From: Harmothoe impar
Lineage: Eukaryota > Annelida > Polychaeta > Phyllodocida > Polynoidae
DNA length: 64,000 nucleotides
Assembly: GCA_947462335.1 (NCBI GenBank)
Contig: OX381705.1
Span: forward strand, 38,091,570 to 38,155,569
Direction: 5' to 3'
The position numbers were made by a program, and so were the translations under genes. This document shows positions 53,001 through 62,729 of this stretch, piece by piece. Under the pieces are notes generated by a model, which was not told where the DNA came from, made no database searches, and saw only the letters and a program-made list of their open reading frames with translations. Position 1 is the first letter of the stretch. Each line of letters starts with the position of its first letter.

Positions 53001-53374
53001 ACACAAGTAGTGCCCCCCCCCTCTCCCCAGATTATAGGCCTACTAAGTATGTAGCAAAACAGGTCACATTTTGTTACTGTCCCCATGAAGAATGGTCAGA
53101 CATTTCTGCTCCACCCACATTCAACATCACAATAATATCTGTAACATTTCTGACTTGAAGACATTGACACGTTCCTTTGTGGTTTTTAGACACAATTTTT
53201 CTGCCTTTATACTTAACATCAAATTGCCTGCTTGTTATTGAAAACATGGTACAATTGCTATGTTTCCAGGTGGACGAGATGTACAAGGAGGCCCCAATCC
53301 GTGGTGGAAACTTTGACTACATTGAGTTCACACGCATCTTAAAGCACGGAAAGAAGGACAAGGATGATGACTAA
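44714..53374 (+). CDS. Myosin regulatory light chain, non-muscle/smooth-muscle type (complete, 4 coding exons)
   Basis: Regulatory light chain that binds the neck of a type II myosin heavy chain. Phosphorylation near its N-terminus switches on the motor. Joining 44714-44897, 51298-51459, 52280-52347 and 53270-53374 gives 172 codons plus a stop, the usual family length. Visible features are a basic N-terminus with [12 protein letters not shown] (the Thr/Ser pair phosphorylated by MLCK and ROCK in the family), a first EF-hand loop [46 protein letters not shown], and a [13 protein letters not shown] tail. The Thr/Ser site groups it with the non-muscle/smooth class (MYL9/MYL12 type). Intron phases are 1, 1 and 0. 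An acceptor at 44693 shows that the start codon lies in the second exon. The first, non-coding exon was not located with confidence. Confidence 0.97.
44990..45038. repeat. Short hairpin in MRLC intron 2
   Basis: TATCCAAGCAGA and its complement, extended with two mismatches to 17 pairs, enclose a loop of about 14-24 bases. Confidence 0.6.
45525..45665. repeat. GTGGGGTAGGGGAT minisatellite
   Basis: About ten tandem G-rich units of 13-15 bases in MRLC intron 2. Confidence 0.9.
47006..47243. other. Assembly gap flanked by poly-G
   Basis: 200 Ns at 47036-47235, with 30 Gs before and 8 Gs after. The round length marks a placeholder gap. Confidence 0.98.
47925..48530 (-). repeat. Dispersed repeat, copy 2, interrupted
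   Basis: Inverted copy of 31660-31968 split by about 300 inserted bases (48163-48462). Part of that insert (48265-48370, CTCTCTCGAGTCTATGGT) recurs at 55625-55705. Confidence 0.85.
48655..48790. repeat. CACCTCGAGGAGGTG palindromic units
   Basis: Four spaced units of TTCGCACCTC...GAGGTG, two of them perfect or near-perfect palindromes around CTCGAG. Confidence 0.75.
48855..49010. mobile_element. Damaged relative of the TAA-flanked C-rich MITE
   Basis: Starts after TAA with GGGAGTGTTCATTCATTAAA and has GGTGGGATTTCGCGCGGA as in 26765-27082. No intact right end. Confidence 0.55.
49200..49560. repeat. Dispersed ATGGATTTCGC repeat
   Basis: GGTCAATGGATTTCGCGCAC and following bases match 25287-25335 in inverted orientation. 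Further degenerate TCGCTCGCTC pieces follow. Confidence 0.55.
49761..49870 (+). mobile_element. Solo left end of the CAGGGG-ended element
   Basis: CAGGGGTAGACACTAACATT plus subterminal GGGCCCGG motifs, closely matching 9339-9440. Confidence 0.65.
50500..50825. repeat. GGCTTATAC-type degenerate repeat
   Basis: Repeated CGACTTATAAG and GGCTTATACATGGGG units in both orientations resemble the TACCGTAAA/TATAAGCC family, but without its termini. Confidence 0.45.
51298..51459 (+). CDS. MRLC coding exon 3
   Basis: 162 bases. Acceptor TATGGCAG|GC completes Gly62, then [20 protein letters not shown] and on to FDEENT. Donor ACAG|GTAGTA. Phase 1 at both ends. Confidence 0.95.
51460..52279. other. MRLC intron 3
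   Basis: 820 bases, phase 1, nothing recognised inside. Confidence 0.7.
52280..52347 (+). CDS. MRLC coding exon 4
   Basis: 68 bases. Acceptor TTGTACAG|GT completes a glycine, then [20 protein letters not shown] and ED. Donor GAAGAT|GTAAGT, phase 0. Confidence 0.95.
52348..53269. other. MRLC intron 4
   Basis: 922 bases, phase 0. Repeated TTACGATTTTT motifs at 52655-52690 and 52895-52980 in both orientations suggest a small decayed element. Confidence 0.6.
53270..53374 (+). CDS. MRLC terminal coding exon
   Basis: Acceptor TTTCCAG|GTG, then [20 protein letters not shown] and the basic/acidic tail, with TAA at 53372. AATAAA signals at 54923 and 54992 are candidate polyadenylation sites, implying a 3' UTR of up to about 1.6 kb. 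Confidence 0.95.
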   Translation: MDEMYKEAPIRGGNFDYIEFTRILKHGKKDKDDD

Positions 53375-55020
53375 ACCCTACCCGTCTCAACAAGAAAAGT
53401 GCGGTCTCCACTATTTCCGCATAGTGCGGCATCCATCACGTCGCAAAGTGCAGATTCTGCCATGTCCAAGGCAACGAGAATGCATTTTGCCAAATCCTTT
53501 TTCTAAGCTCGATTGTATCACTGACTGATCATTGAAGGATCTACCTGTGATGCTATTGGTTGTATATGATGCATTCCTTTTGCATATTTTATGATATTCT
53601 GTTATTCCATTGGATTATCTAGACATTATATTTACATAGAACATAGCACAATGTAATATAAACATATGTCTAGCCAAGTGTTTTGTAAACTCAAAAAGCA
53701 GAGCGGGGAAAGAATGGTGTACTGCAAGAGAGCCAATGTACCATGATTATTTTTACAAATCAGATCTGCAAGTGCAGCGACTATTAGTCAGTAGTTACTA
53801 AAAGACTGTCCAGTGGCAAAAATGTTAGTGACATTTTTATAGAATACACAAATATTATAGAAAAAATGTTGACAATTGGAGACAATAGCAGTTTACGGTC
53901 AACTACAATCTGTTACTAGTGTACAATCCTGTCAGAGTACTACTGACATGGAGTTTGATGTCAGATTGGATTCATATATATTGGAGACTCAAGAGAAAGA
54001 TCAGGAAGACAATTTTCTAATTCAAACTTCGATGTTAAAACTCTGTTCATTCCAGATTCTCTGAATTAACTTGAATATCTTGAAATAGACTGAATTATGA
54101 TTCAGTATATGTTTATAATACGTAACTTAAAAGAGGACACTGGGTATAACAATAATGATAATAAAGATAGTAAATAACCTAGCCTTACAACCTCGTAAAT
54201 AGAATTTACCCAACTCCTACTGCCAATGGTTAAACCCAGGAGGTGCTCCCACAACGTTGTCATATGATACACAAAGTACTGTTCTTGTCTGATTGTAAGT
54301 CCGCATAGATCGACCTGTTTCACCTTTGTTCTTTTTTTAATTGTACTACTTTGTGATTTGTTCTTTAGTCTGGTTAAACTGTTCACCCAAGGTCTGTCTA
54401 CGACTTTGCGAGTATTTACAACAACAAAAATATCAAATTATGTGTCTAGTACTCAGTACTTCATGAGATATTTTGTTTGGAAAAATCAATGTCATCTACA
54501 TTCCAGATTACTGAAGGGTGATTTTGTATGTGGTCGCCTGGCACAAATTTGGACCATAGCGGCGATTAATTTCCACATTCCACAATGGGTCTTTCTCTGT
54601 TGCTGTTGATGGTTTAAATTCACTATTCATTCCTATTCATTCTTCTGCTGCAGAATTTACGTTAAAACATTCCCCATGTGTATGTAGATATGGATAGGAG
54701 CGGACAATTTTTATACTTGAAGTTATGTAGGTGATAGCAGGAGTGATCATGTAATAAGAGGGAGCCAAAATAACGATTGTGGGACGAGATCAAACACTGA
54801 GATGGACACGTTTCTTGAATAGCATAAGACTTGAATTGGGCCATTTGCTCCTTTTGAATCCGAAAGTACATGGCCATCGTATGTATACATGTTCTTTATA
54901 AGGGTCATGTATAACCACACTGAATAAAACAGTTATCACCGAGAGACGACTGACTTGTCTTTGCTACTCTCACCCTTTGCATAAACTTTATAATAAAGTC
55001 TCCGTGCGTTGTGGCGAAAT
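53375..55020 (+). other. Probable MRLC 3' UTR
   Basis: AT-rich sequence after the stop codon with no convincing gene or repeat array. AATAAA hexamers are at 54923-54928 and 54992-54997. The extent of the UTR is inferred from these signals only. Confidence 0.45.
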
Positions 55021-55390
55021 GGAAGTAAATATTCTCTAGGACTATGGGGTGTATTACTTACATCTTTAAATGGGTCAAGTTCGTTGGTGCACACATACGT
55101 TTAACTCAGCAGGTCTTATACAACACGCACATAGATTTCTATTGCCCTACACCACAGGCATACACTGAGCCGTGTTCTGGTGGAGATAGTCTACAGTGGG
55201 TTGGTAGTATTAGTGTAAAGGCCTGACACTGGTGGTGCGGTCATCCAGGTGACCAAACACTACAGGTCTCAGACAGGGAAATGAATTTTCACTATAGTTT
55301 AATGTAACGTAACATGCAATAAAAAATTCCCAGCCGGGTATTGATGGAAAATCTCTTAGGAATGAATATGAAATCCTTTTATTTAACCAA

Positions 55391-55509
55391 TAATGAATGG
55401 CTAACGCCCTCACAAGGGGCTGTATCGCTGGATATCGGCACGAGTGCGTAGCACGAGTGACGATATCCAGCGATACAGCCCCGAGTGAGGGTGTTAGCCA
55501 TTCAATATT
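55391..55509. mobile_element. Small near-perfect foldback (about 119 bp)
   Basis: Arms 55391-55444 and 55452-55509 (GAATGGCTAACGCCCTCAC at the end, CTGTATCGCTGGATATC inside) pair over about 50 bases with a loop of about 7 bases. Confidence 0.85.
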
Positions 55510-55624
55510 AGGTTTATTATACGATTTCATTAACTCCTTACTGTATCATGCCAACCTTATGATGTTGATACACTCCCAAATAGTCGGCATGATGCCCTGT
55601 AAGCCTATCCCACTCCTACCCCGC

Positions 55625-55705
55625 ACCTCTCTCTCTCTCGAGTCTATGGTTTCCCTGCTATAAGCTAACAGTGCTTGGAGTAAGTAGCAGGGTGCCAGTG
55701 TAGGT
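55625..55705. repeat. Dispersed repeat shared with 48265-48370
   Basis: CTCTCTCGAGTCTATGGTTT through AGTAAGTAGCAGGGTGCCAG matches the insert in the 48-kb repeat copy. Confidence 0.7.
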
Positions 55706-55796
55706 GCACCGCGGCCGTGGACCCGACCCAATATGGTCCGACCTAGATCCGACCCACTGCCATGATAAGTTGGATGGGTGTCCCTCCGGTTGTACC

Positions 55797-55875
55797 GCGG
55801 CCTCTGTGGCCAAGCACCTAGGGCGTCGGACTCACACACCGAAGGCCCAGGGTTCGAGCCTGCGTGAAAACGTAC
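55797..55875 (+). ncRNA. tRNA-like SINE head 1
   Basis: An A-box-like TGGCCAAGCACCTAGGG and a perfect B box GGTTCGAGCCT are spaced as in a tRNA gene, followed by a T-run. The acceptor stem does not pair, so this is a tRNA-derived SINE or relic rather than a working tRNA. Confidence 0.6.
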
Positions 55876-56111
55876 CTTTTTTAAAGTGGATATATATATG
55901 TAAAAAAAAGGCCCTAGAATTATTTTAACAAATAGCTAAGTAAAGTCCAACTACTACCTTTATAGTAAAAAAGAAATTAAAATAAAATATCGATTTTCAA
56001 AGAAATTATACGAAAAAATGCCTTTTCTTCTGTAACTCGGTAAATAATGGTCCTACAGGGCTGGAAATCCGCCTGTAGACTCCTTGTTTCGCCACCCACC
56101 TCTACCAGCGT

Positions 56112-56180
56112 CTTCACGGCGTGGTGGTTAGCACATCGGACTTCAAGTCTTGATGTAGCGTGTTCGAGTCTCCATAGAAC
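56112..56180 (+). ncRNA. tRNA-like SINE head 2
   Basis: TGGTGGTTAGCACATCGGAC resembles A box to anticodon stem, and GTTCGAGTC resembles a B box. The folded anticodon would be TCA. The acceptor stem is not convincing, so it is probably SINE-derived. Confidence 0.55.
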
Positions 56181-56404
56181 CTCGGCTTTTATGGGGGACG
56201 AAATTTCGGAATTGCTCAGGACCACCGGAAACGGGATGATATCCCCCGGAAACGTGCTGATATCCACCGGAAGGGTGCCGATATCACTAGATATCAGCAC
56301 GGGGATATCACAGAAAAAGCACGATGAGTGGCCCGATCGTATAATAAACACCATATAAATAAATTAAATGGGTTTTTATTCACCGAAATCTGAAATGCCG
56401 GTCA

Positions 56405-56680
56405 ATAGGGGGTGGGGTGGTGGTGGCACCATCAATGGGGGGTGGGGTGGTGGTGGGACCATCTTCAATGGGGGATGGGGTGGTGGTGGGACCATCTTCA
56501 ATAGGGGGTGGGGTGGTGGTGGGACCATCTTCAATGGGGGATGGGGTGGTGGTGGGACCATCAATAGGGGGTGGGATGGTGGTGGCACCATCTTCAATGG
56601 GGGAAGGGGTGGTGGTGGCACCATCTTCAATAGGGGGTGGGGTGGTGGTGGCACCATCTTCAATAGAGGGTGTGGTGGTC
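56405..56680. repeat. GGTGGTGG minisatellite
   Basis: Eight tandem units of about 36 bases (ACCATCTTCAATGGGGG, GTGGGGTGGTGGTGG). Frames through it (Pro-rich or Gly-rich) are repeat artefacts. Confidence 0.9.
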
Positions 56681-56788
56681 CGCCGTGTATACAGTATTCA
56701 TGCATGCACGACAGCCGTGTAGGGTAAAGTGCCCATGAGTCGGCCATTTGGAGATGTGATTCACCTGTGAGGTATTTTGGGAACCATA

Positions 56789-57776
56789 CCCAGCTAGCAT
56801 GGTTACGTTGGGCCAACGTTTCCAATGGTTGGCACCGTCGCAGGCAATAATTTAACGTTGTGCCAACGTTGAAATGCCAACGTTGTACCAACGTTGGGAA
56901 ATTTATGCTATACCAACGTTGCAATGTTGGGCGAATGTTTGCGCCTGACGTTGGTACAACGTCAACATAATGACAGTTGGCATAACGTTGGCCCAACATT
57001 GGCCCAACGTTGGCATGCTGACGTTGGCTCAAATGGAATGCCACCGGCCAAAACTACGTTGTGCCAACGTTGAAATGCCAACGTTGGCACAACGTTGGCA
57101 TATTAATGTTGGGCCAACGTTGCATGTCCAACCTCCACTAGAGGGCATGGAAGGATGTCAGAAGAGATTTTGCCCAGCAGATCCTTTATCTCTCATCATA
57201 AGTGGCCATTAATTGGGCCCTACATGTGTTATATCAGTTTTAAAAGCCAGGGATATTCCATGCATATGCTATAACATACTTAATTACCAACTTTCCCAGT
57301 GACAGAACAAAATGCAGTGACATTGCCATGAGGACACCTTTTTTAAGGTAATGGTAGGTATATAAGGTCTGAAGGATGGGATGGCTGTCAGTCACCTCTG
57401 GTCCCTTTAAGCTGATATAAAAGTGAAATGCAAAGACAGAAATGGTTGTTTCTAAACTGATTCTTGTCTTTAGCAGAATAAATCACAGTTCCGTGATCAT
57501 TAATACTCTATATGAGCATAATACAAAGTTAGAATGGAATACCTCTGGCAAAAACTATGTTGTGTCAATATCTGCACCTGACGTTGGTACACTATTAACA
57601 TAATGACAGTTGGCATAACGTTGGGCCAACGTTGAGCCAACGTTGGCATGCTGACGTTGGCTCAAACGGAAAGCCCCCGGCCAAAACTACGTTGTGCCAA
57701 CGTTGGCATGCTGACGTCAGCCCAACCCTCGACTACGTTGAGCCAATGTTGGGCCAACGTTGGGATGCTAGCTGGG
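56789..57776. mobile_element. CCCAGCTAGCAT element with CCAACGTTGG arrays
   Basis: 988 bp with inverted termini CCCAGCTAGCAT, TA on both sides, and over twenty GCCAACGTTG-type palindromic decamers concentrated in both subterminal parts. The middle (57180-57540) lacks them. No coding region. Confidence 0.85.
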
Positions 57777-58970
57777 TACTGTAGTATGTACTAGTATCAT
57801 ACCAGCCATGGACACCTATAGTCATTAAGCAGAAAGCCCTATGTTGGGGGGTTGGCTTGGAATTCACCCACCATTTGTTGGAAATGACTGCAAAAGGTGA
57901 TGATACATGGTAGATTAATCCTTTGCTAGAGTGAGGACGAATTAAATCCCAGAAATTGATAAGTAGCAGAAAGCTGAATCTCCCCCTATTCTACCAGGGA
58001 AAATAGGGTAAATAACAATTCAACAGCTTTTTATGGCTGCAACTTGGCACTTAGAGCAGGGCAAAGTGATTGACTCAAGGTACATGACCGACTCAAGGGC
58101 ATCTTACCCTATATATATAATACACACGGCGGCCGTGTTTATAGTGCCACCATCCACATGGCTGCCGTGTGTATTAGAAGACTGTACATGGCCATCATGT
58201 GTGCAGTGTCACTATACATACGGCCAAATTACAATTTAGTGACTTAGTTTTGGCCCTGGTTATGGTACAGGGACATCAGAAATCCGTAAGGCCAATTAAG
58301 AGCCTCAGTCTTCATGAAATCTTTTTCACCCTGCAGGACATTTGGTCCTGCGGAATTAAAAATCAGCAGGACCAAAGTTTTGTAGAGTAATTAGTAGCAA
58401 TATATTACAATAATAAGCAACCTGGACAGGATACAATTACTTTAATGATACATTGAAAAAAATGTCTCCAAAATCTAAAGATTTAGGTTTAGGCATAGTG
58501 TACAAAAAGAGGTGTAATAAATGCTCAGTTTAGAGCCTACAGTTCCCTTAATAATGGTCCGATTTACACAAAGCAAAAACCAAAATGTGGGTAATTGTCC
58601 TGGGAATCCAGCCGGACATTCGGCGGACTGTAGTCTCAAAGAGGGCTGAATGAACCAAATAGATGCCTAAATGGTCTATAACCACATCCGTAACTCAATC
58701 GGAGGTCTGCCAACTTTCATCCTCCAAAATTAGAAGTACCGTATTCGATGTAATAAGCGCACAGTGCACTTAAAAAATGACTATGGACACGTTTTAGTTG
58801 TTGGAGTTTAATTAGGATAAACAATTGAGACAGGTTGTAAGTTTGTTTCAGTGCTATTCTTGATTCAAAATATGCAACAAGAACTTTATACAGCTGCATC
58901 AAATGTTGACAACAAATTTTCTTCATTTTGCCCAAACCGTGTCCCTTAAACCCAGGGTGCCCTGGGTCAA
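57777..58970. other. Intergenic, unassigned
   Basis: No gene recognised. TACCGTATTCGATGTAATAA at 58738 is a faint relative of the TACCGTA termini. Confidence 0.4.
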
Positions 58971-59084
58971 AAAGTTGTGTTCAGGTAACATGGCCCAAAA
59001 AAATAGGGTAGGTAGGTCGATTTCTTTTTTTACCAATTTTTTTAAGGATTGTGAGACAAAATTCCTTCCTTTTTCGCATCATTT

Positions 59085-59880
59085 CAGTAAAGACCTATTC
59101 CGAAGTACCCCGGCATTGAGATATCCCACTGCTGATGAGTATTTCATACTGGATACAAACGCCAGTAATGATAGTATTGGTGCTGCCCTTTCCCAGATAC
59201 AAGAGGGGCAGGAGGTGCCACTGGCTTTCGCTAGTAATACCCTGAACAGAGCTCAGAGGAATTACTGCACTACCAAAAGAGAATTGTTGGTCGTGGTAGT
59301 GTATAAGAAAAAGTTTAAGCATCTCCTATGGGGAGGTGACTTTACTTTACGGACCGATCATTCTTCTTTATGATGGCTGTTAAATTTCAAAGAAGCAGAA
59401 GGAATGATCTGGAGGTGGCTGACACACTTGTCAGAATTCTGGTTGGAAAACAGCCAAATTCAACATAGAGCAGCAGCAAGCACATCAATGTAGATGCCTT
59501 ATCTCGGAGACCCATTCAGAAAAGTTCCAGGGCTGATTGTGATGACTGTGGGGTGAACAATGGCATAGTGGTGGGCATCCGAGTACCTTTAGATGTTGGA
59601 CAATCTAAGGCCATATAATGGTCTACAGAGACCATCCGACAGTTTCAGAAAGGGGACCCGGTCATTCGACACCTACTGGAAAAGGTTTCGAAAGGCGTCC
59701 AGCCTGAAAGACCTGAAGTTTCCATGAAGAATCGCGAGATGAGATAGCTGTTAGCCCAATGGGATGGGGTTGTTATGTAGGTGGAAGGTCACATCCTACA
59801 AACCGAAAACCCGACAAATAGTGATACCTGCTGCTATGCGGAGGGATATCATGTATTTGTTCATGGACATCAGACCAGAA
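59085..59880 (+). pseudogene. Gypsy-type LTR retrotransposon remnant (RNase H to integrase)
   Basis: Reads LFRSTPALRYPTADEYFILD, NASNDSIGAALSQIQEG, TTKRELLVVV, LLWGGDFTLRTDHSSL, then a stop, then IWRWLTHLSEFWLE and the beginning of the integrase zinc-binding region (QIVIPAAMRRDIMYLF). The RNase H start has Asn where DTDAS is usual, so a catalytic Asp is lost. Several stops and frame shifts. No LTR is adjacent. Confidence 0.88.
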
Positions 59881-60207
59881 AAACTTTTTGGTAGAAAAAA
59901 AAAGAAAATGCCTTCCAAAAAAAAAAGAAAAAAAAAGGGTAGGGCCAAAAAAATAGGGTCACTAGAACACAGCTTCTTTTTTTTGGCCCAATGACTATAT
60001 TGCTTATGTTGTGGAAAAGTAATATTTTATTTGATATAGCTCCAAAGCAACAGTATTATATAGCAATAAGCACTGACATGTATATACAATATTATTCTGT
60101 GTCACCCTCTACATCATATTCATCTCTTCCATATCCGTTTTCCCCATGTACCATCTCTTCCTCTCCACCACCTTCCTCAACCTCAAGTGGGTCCTTCACT
60201 ATATATT

Positions 60208-60560
60208 CTACACTAATTCCGGGAACTGAGTGCAGTCAAACCAGTTCATCATGTAATGACTATCATCTAATGTCCATCCATATTGCACAGGGTCCAAATA
60301 TTGAGGAGATGGCACCAGAAGTGCCCTCTGTACTTGTTTCTCTAAAGCGGGTTGACTTGGTGGGAAATTGCTGGGATTTGCTCCTTTTACCACCTGTAGG
60401 ATGTCTCCTTTCTTCTTTGCCTGGTTCACTGACTTACATTTTGGCTTCCCATACAAGGCACACACCCATGGCTCAAATTCAGTTGTCAGCTTTCTTTAAT
60501 AGGTTTACATTATCCTCACCAATTTTGAGAGTGTATGACTACTTCTCAACAAAAGATTCA
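60208..60560 (-). pseudogene. Unidentified coding-repeat fragment
   Basis: The minus-strand frame includes NETFESFVEK, IGEDNVNLLKKA and LYGKPKCKSVNQAKKKGDIL in shifting frames. It then continues to QPALEKQVQRALLVPSPQYL and a GW motif. The pattern resembles a protein segment common in invertebrate transposon-like repeats, which I cannot name with certainty. Confidence 0.4.
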
Positions 60561-60652
60561 AAGGTCTCATTTTCTATTTGTGATTGAAAGGGGCTATCAG
60601 GGGCTAGGCCTCACTACTGCTCACACTGTAGAGAAAGAGGCTTATTATAGGA

Positions 60653-61342
60653 TGTCATGTGACAGGTACCGCCAATGGCGGTAGACGCTACCCCCGCTGC
60701 CTACCCGCACCGGGGGACCGCTGCGCGGCCTAGAGGGCCGCGCACGGCCCACACAGGGGTGCTCCGGGCCGCCGCACACCACCGGCGCCCAGCGCATCCT
60801 ACTGTTAGATAGGGGTGTATTGTTCTCTGCCTGAGAGAACGACAATTGTATTGTTCTACGCCTGAGAGAACGCCAATTGTATTGTCCTCATCCACATGCC
60901 CATAGGGGTGCAGTGTTAACTGACACTAACATGTGGATGCCAACTCCCAAGCCATGCTGGTGGCCTACCCACTATAAAAAGGGTCAGGTCCCAGCACTGG
61001 GCATCTCCATCCTCACTCTACACATGAACTCCACTGAACAAAGACCTCTCCACTGACTGAGAACAAGGCTATAGGCTATGCCCTACTAGGCCCAACTATC
61101 AGACATGGTGCAGGACCCCCTTGGCTCTAGTCCATCTTTACTTCACCTCAGGGTTCTCGGGTATACTTACCAAGACCTATACTATTGTGTGGATAGGTGT
61201 AACTGAGTGGAACCTACTTGTACTTACTGTACTGTTGCTGTCAACTTGTAATAAATACCAACTATACTACAAGACCTCAAGACTTACTCAACTTCAATAG
61301 ATTACAAGGAGTCTCCCAACTTAGGGGATTCCTTGTATGACA
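60653..61342 (+). mobile_element. Long terminal repeat of an LTR retrotransposon
   Basis: 690 bp starting TGTCAT and ending ATGACA, the inverted TG..CA form of LTRs. In order it has two 31-bp tandem repeats (GTTCTCTGCCTGAGAGAAC), a TATAAAA box at 60973, and AATAAA at 61250. TGGTGGAGAAG beginning at 61346 could be the tRNA primer site. No second LTR is in the window. Confidence 0.72.
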
Positions 61343-61637
61343 AAGTGGTGGAGAAGTCTCAACAAGATCCCACAAGCTGGCAGCACAGACTACCAAGACT
61401 CACCTCCGCAGCAACGGACCAGCTACCCCTGGATCTCTACCTAGCAGGAGGAGGAGACCCAGCTCCAAGGAGTCATCCAGGAGCTCCACTCCAACACCCT
61501 CAGCTTCACCACACCACACCACTCAAGAGAGTGACTTCCAAGGCAAGCTTCACCTGGACACCCTAGCTGCCCTGGACACTATCCAGGACACAAAGAGTGA
61601 CTTGTTCTCAAACGGTCAGCATACTCCAGGATCAGGT

Positions 61638-62003
61638 ATGAGCGAAGATGAGACACTACCCCCAGGCCAGGCAGCCAAGGAGGAGGCTGAGGCACTTCTA
61701 CTCATAGCCCAGAATGTAGAAACTCATGTGGATAAGACACTTAGGCCTGAACTCACAGCCCTACACACCACACATGAGGAAAGCACCAGTCGAGCCCTAA
61801 GGAAGGCCAAAGAGGAACAAGAGAAGGAATTAATATTACTCAGACAGGCCAACCAGGCACTGAAGAACTCTATGGAGACCCAAAAAGTTGAGGCCGCTCA
61901 AGCACTACTTGATATGCAAGCTCAGCTACAAGAGACAATGAAAAACCAGCTAGCTGAGGCCCTAGCCTCACTCAGGCCAGGTGCACCCAATACCCAAGAG
62001 TAG
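61638..62003 (+). CDS. Short gag-like coiled-coil ORF after the LTR
   Basis: 121 codons from the ATG of MSEDETLPPGQAAKEEAEAL. The same frame is open without ATG back to about 61338 with a Ser/Arg/Pro-rich segment. The C-terminal part is a strongly predicted heptad-rich helix (REL.. to QLQETMKNQLAEALASL). It sits where gag begins after an LTR but lacks zinc knuckles, protease or pol, and ends just before a tandem array. Either truncated or a non-autonomous element. Not a recognised family. Confidence 0.5.
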   Translation: MSEDETLPPGQAAKEEAEALLLIAQNVETHVDKTLRPELTALHTTHEESTSRALRKAKEEQEKELILLRQANQALKNSMETQKVEAAQALLDMQAQLQETMKNQLAEALASLRPGAPNTQE

Positions 62004-62054
62004 TATAGTATGTATCGGAACGGGACTATGGTTAACTACTGTTTATTACTCAAT

Positions 62055-62520
62055 CGACCTGCAGCCAATCAGAGGCCTCCATTTGGTCACGTGACCCCCT
62101 CATTTGCATAATTACGTAATAGGCCACTCCCTCATTTGCATAATTACGTAATAGGCCACGCCCTCTTGATCACCAGCCAATCAGAGGCTACCATTTGGTC
62201 ACGTGACCCCCTCATTTGCATAATAGGCCGCGCCCCCTTGATCACGTGACCCCCTCATTTGCATAGTAGACTACGCCCCTTTGATCACCAGCCAATCAGA
62301 GGCTTCCATTTGGTCACGTGACTCCCTCATTTGCATAATAATGGATCACGTGACCCCCTCATTTGCATAATAGGACCACACCCCCTTGGTCACGTGACCG
62401 GAAGCGCTCTTTATTTGGAAAATAGTCCACACCCCCTTGGTCACGTGACCTGAACCCCTCCCTCATTTGCATAATATAGATAATAGACAGACCACGCCCC
62501 CCTTTTGGTCACATGACTTG
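62055..62520. repeat. Array of CCAAT-like, E-box and octamer motifs
   Basis: Imperfect tandem units contain AGCCAATCAGAGGC, GGTCACGTGACCCCCTC and ATTTGCATAAT (some with TTACGTAATAGGCCAC). ATTTGCAT occurs seven times and TCACGTGA seven times within 470 bases. Confidence 0.85.
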
Positions 62521-62524
62521 GACT

Positions 62525-62685
62525 AGCTAATGGGAGGCTTCTATAAGGGGGGAGGGGAGGGGGGGAGGGGGGGAGGGGGGGAGGGGGGCACTTTAAGATG
62601 CATGGGGAGGGGAGGGGGGGAGGGGGGGCACTATTTATGGGGTGGGCGGGCACTTGGGGGGGGGGCTTTTGGGGTCTGCTGGGGA
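62525..62685. repeat. G-rich GGGGGGAGG tract
   Basis: Long runs of GGGGAGG and GGGGGG with quadruplex-forming potential. Confidence 0.85.
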
Positions 62686-62729
62686 GAAAAAAAAAAAAAA
62701 TTTTTTTTTTTATCTGATCTCTAGGGAAT

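Noticed and set aside
56376..57044. 222-codon minus-strand frame rich in PPPPHPLLK
   Set aside because: The Pro-rich part is the GGTGGTGG minisatellite and the rest lies in the CCAACGTTGG element.
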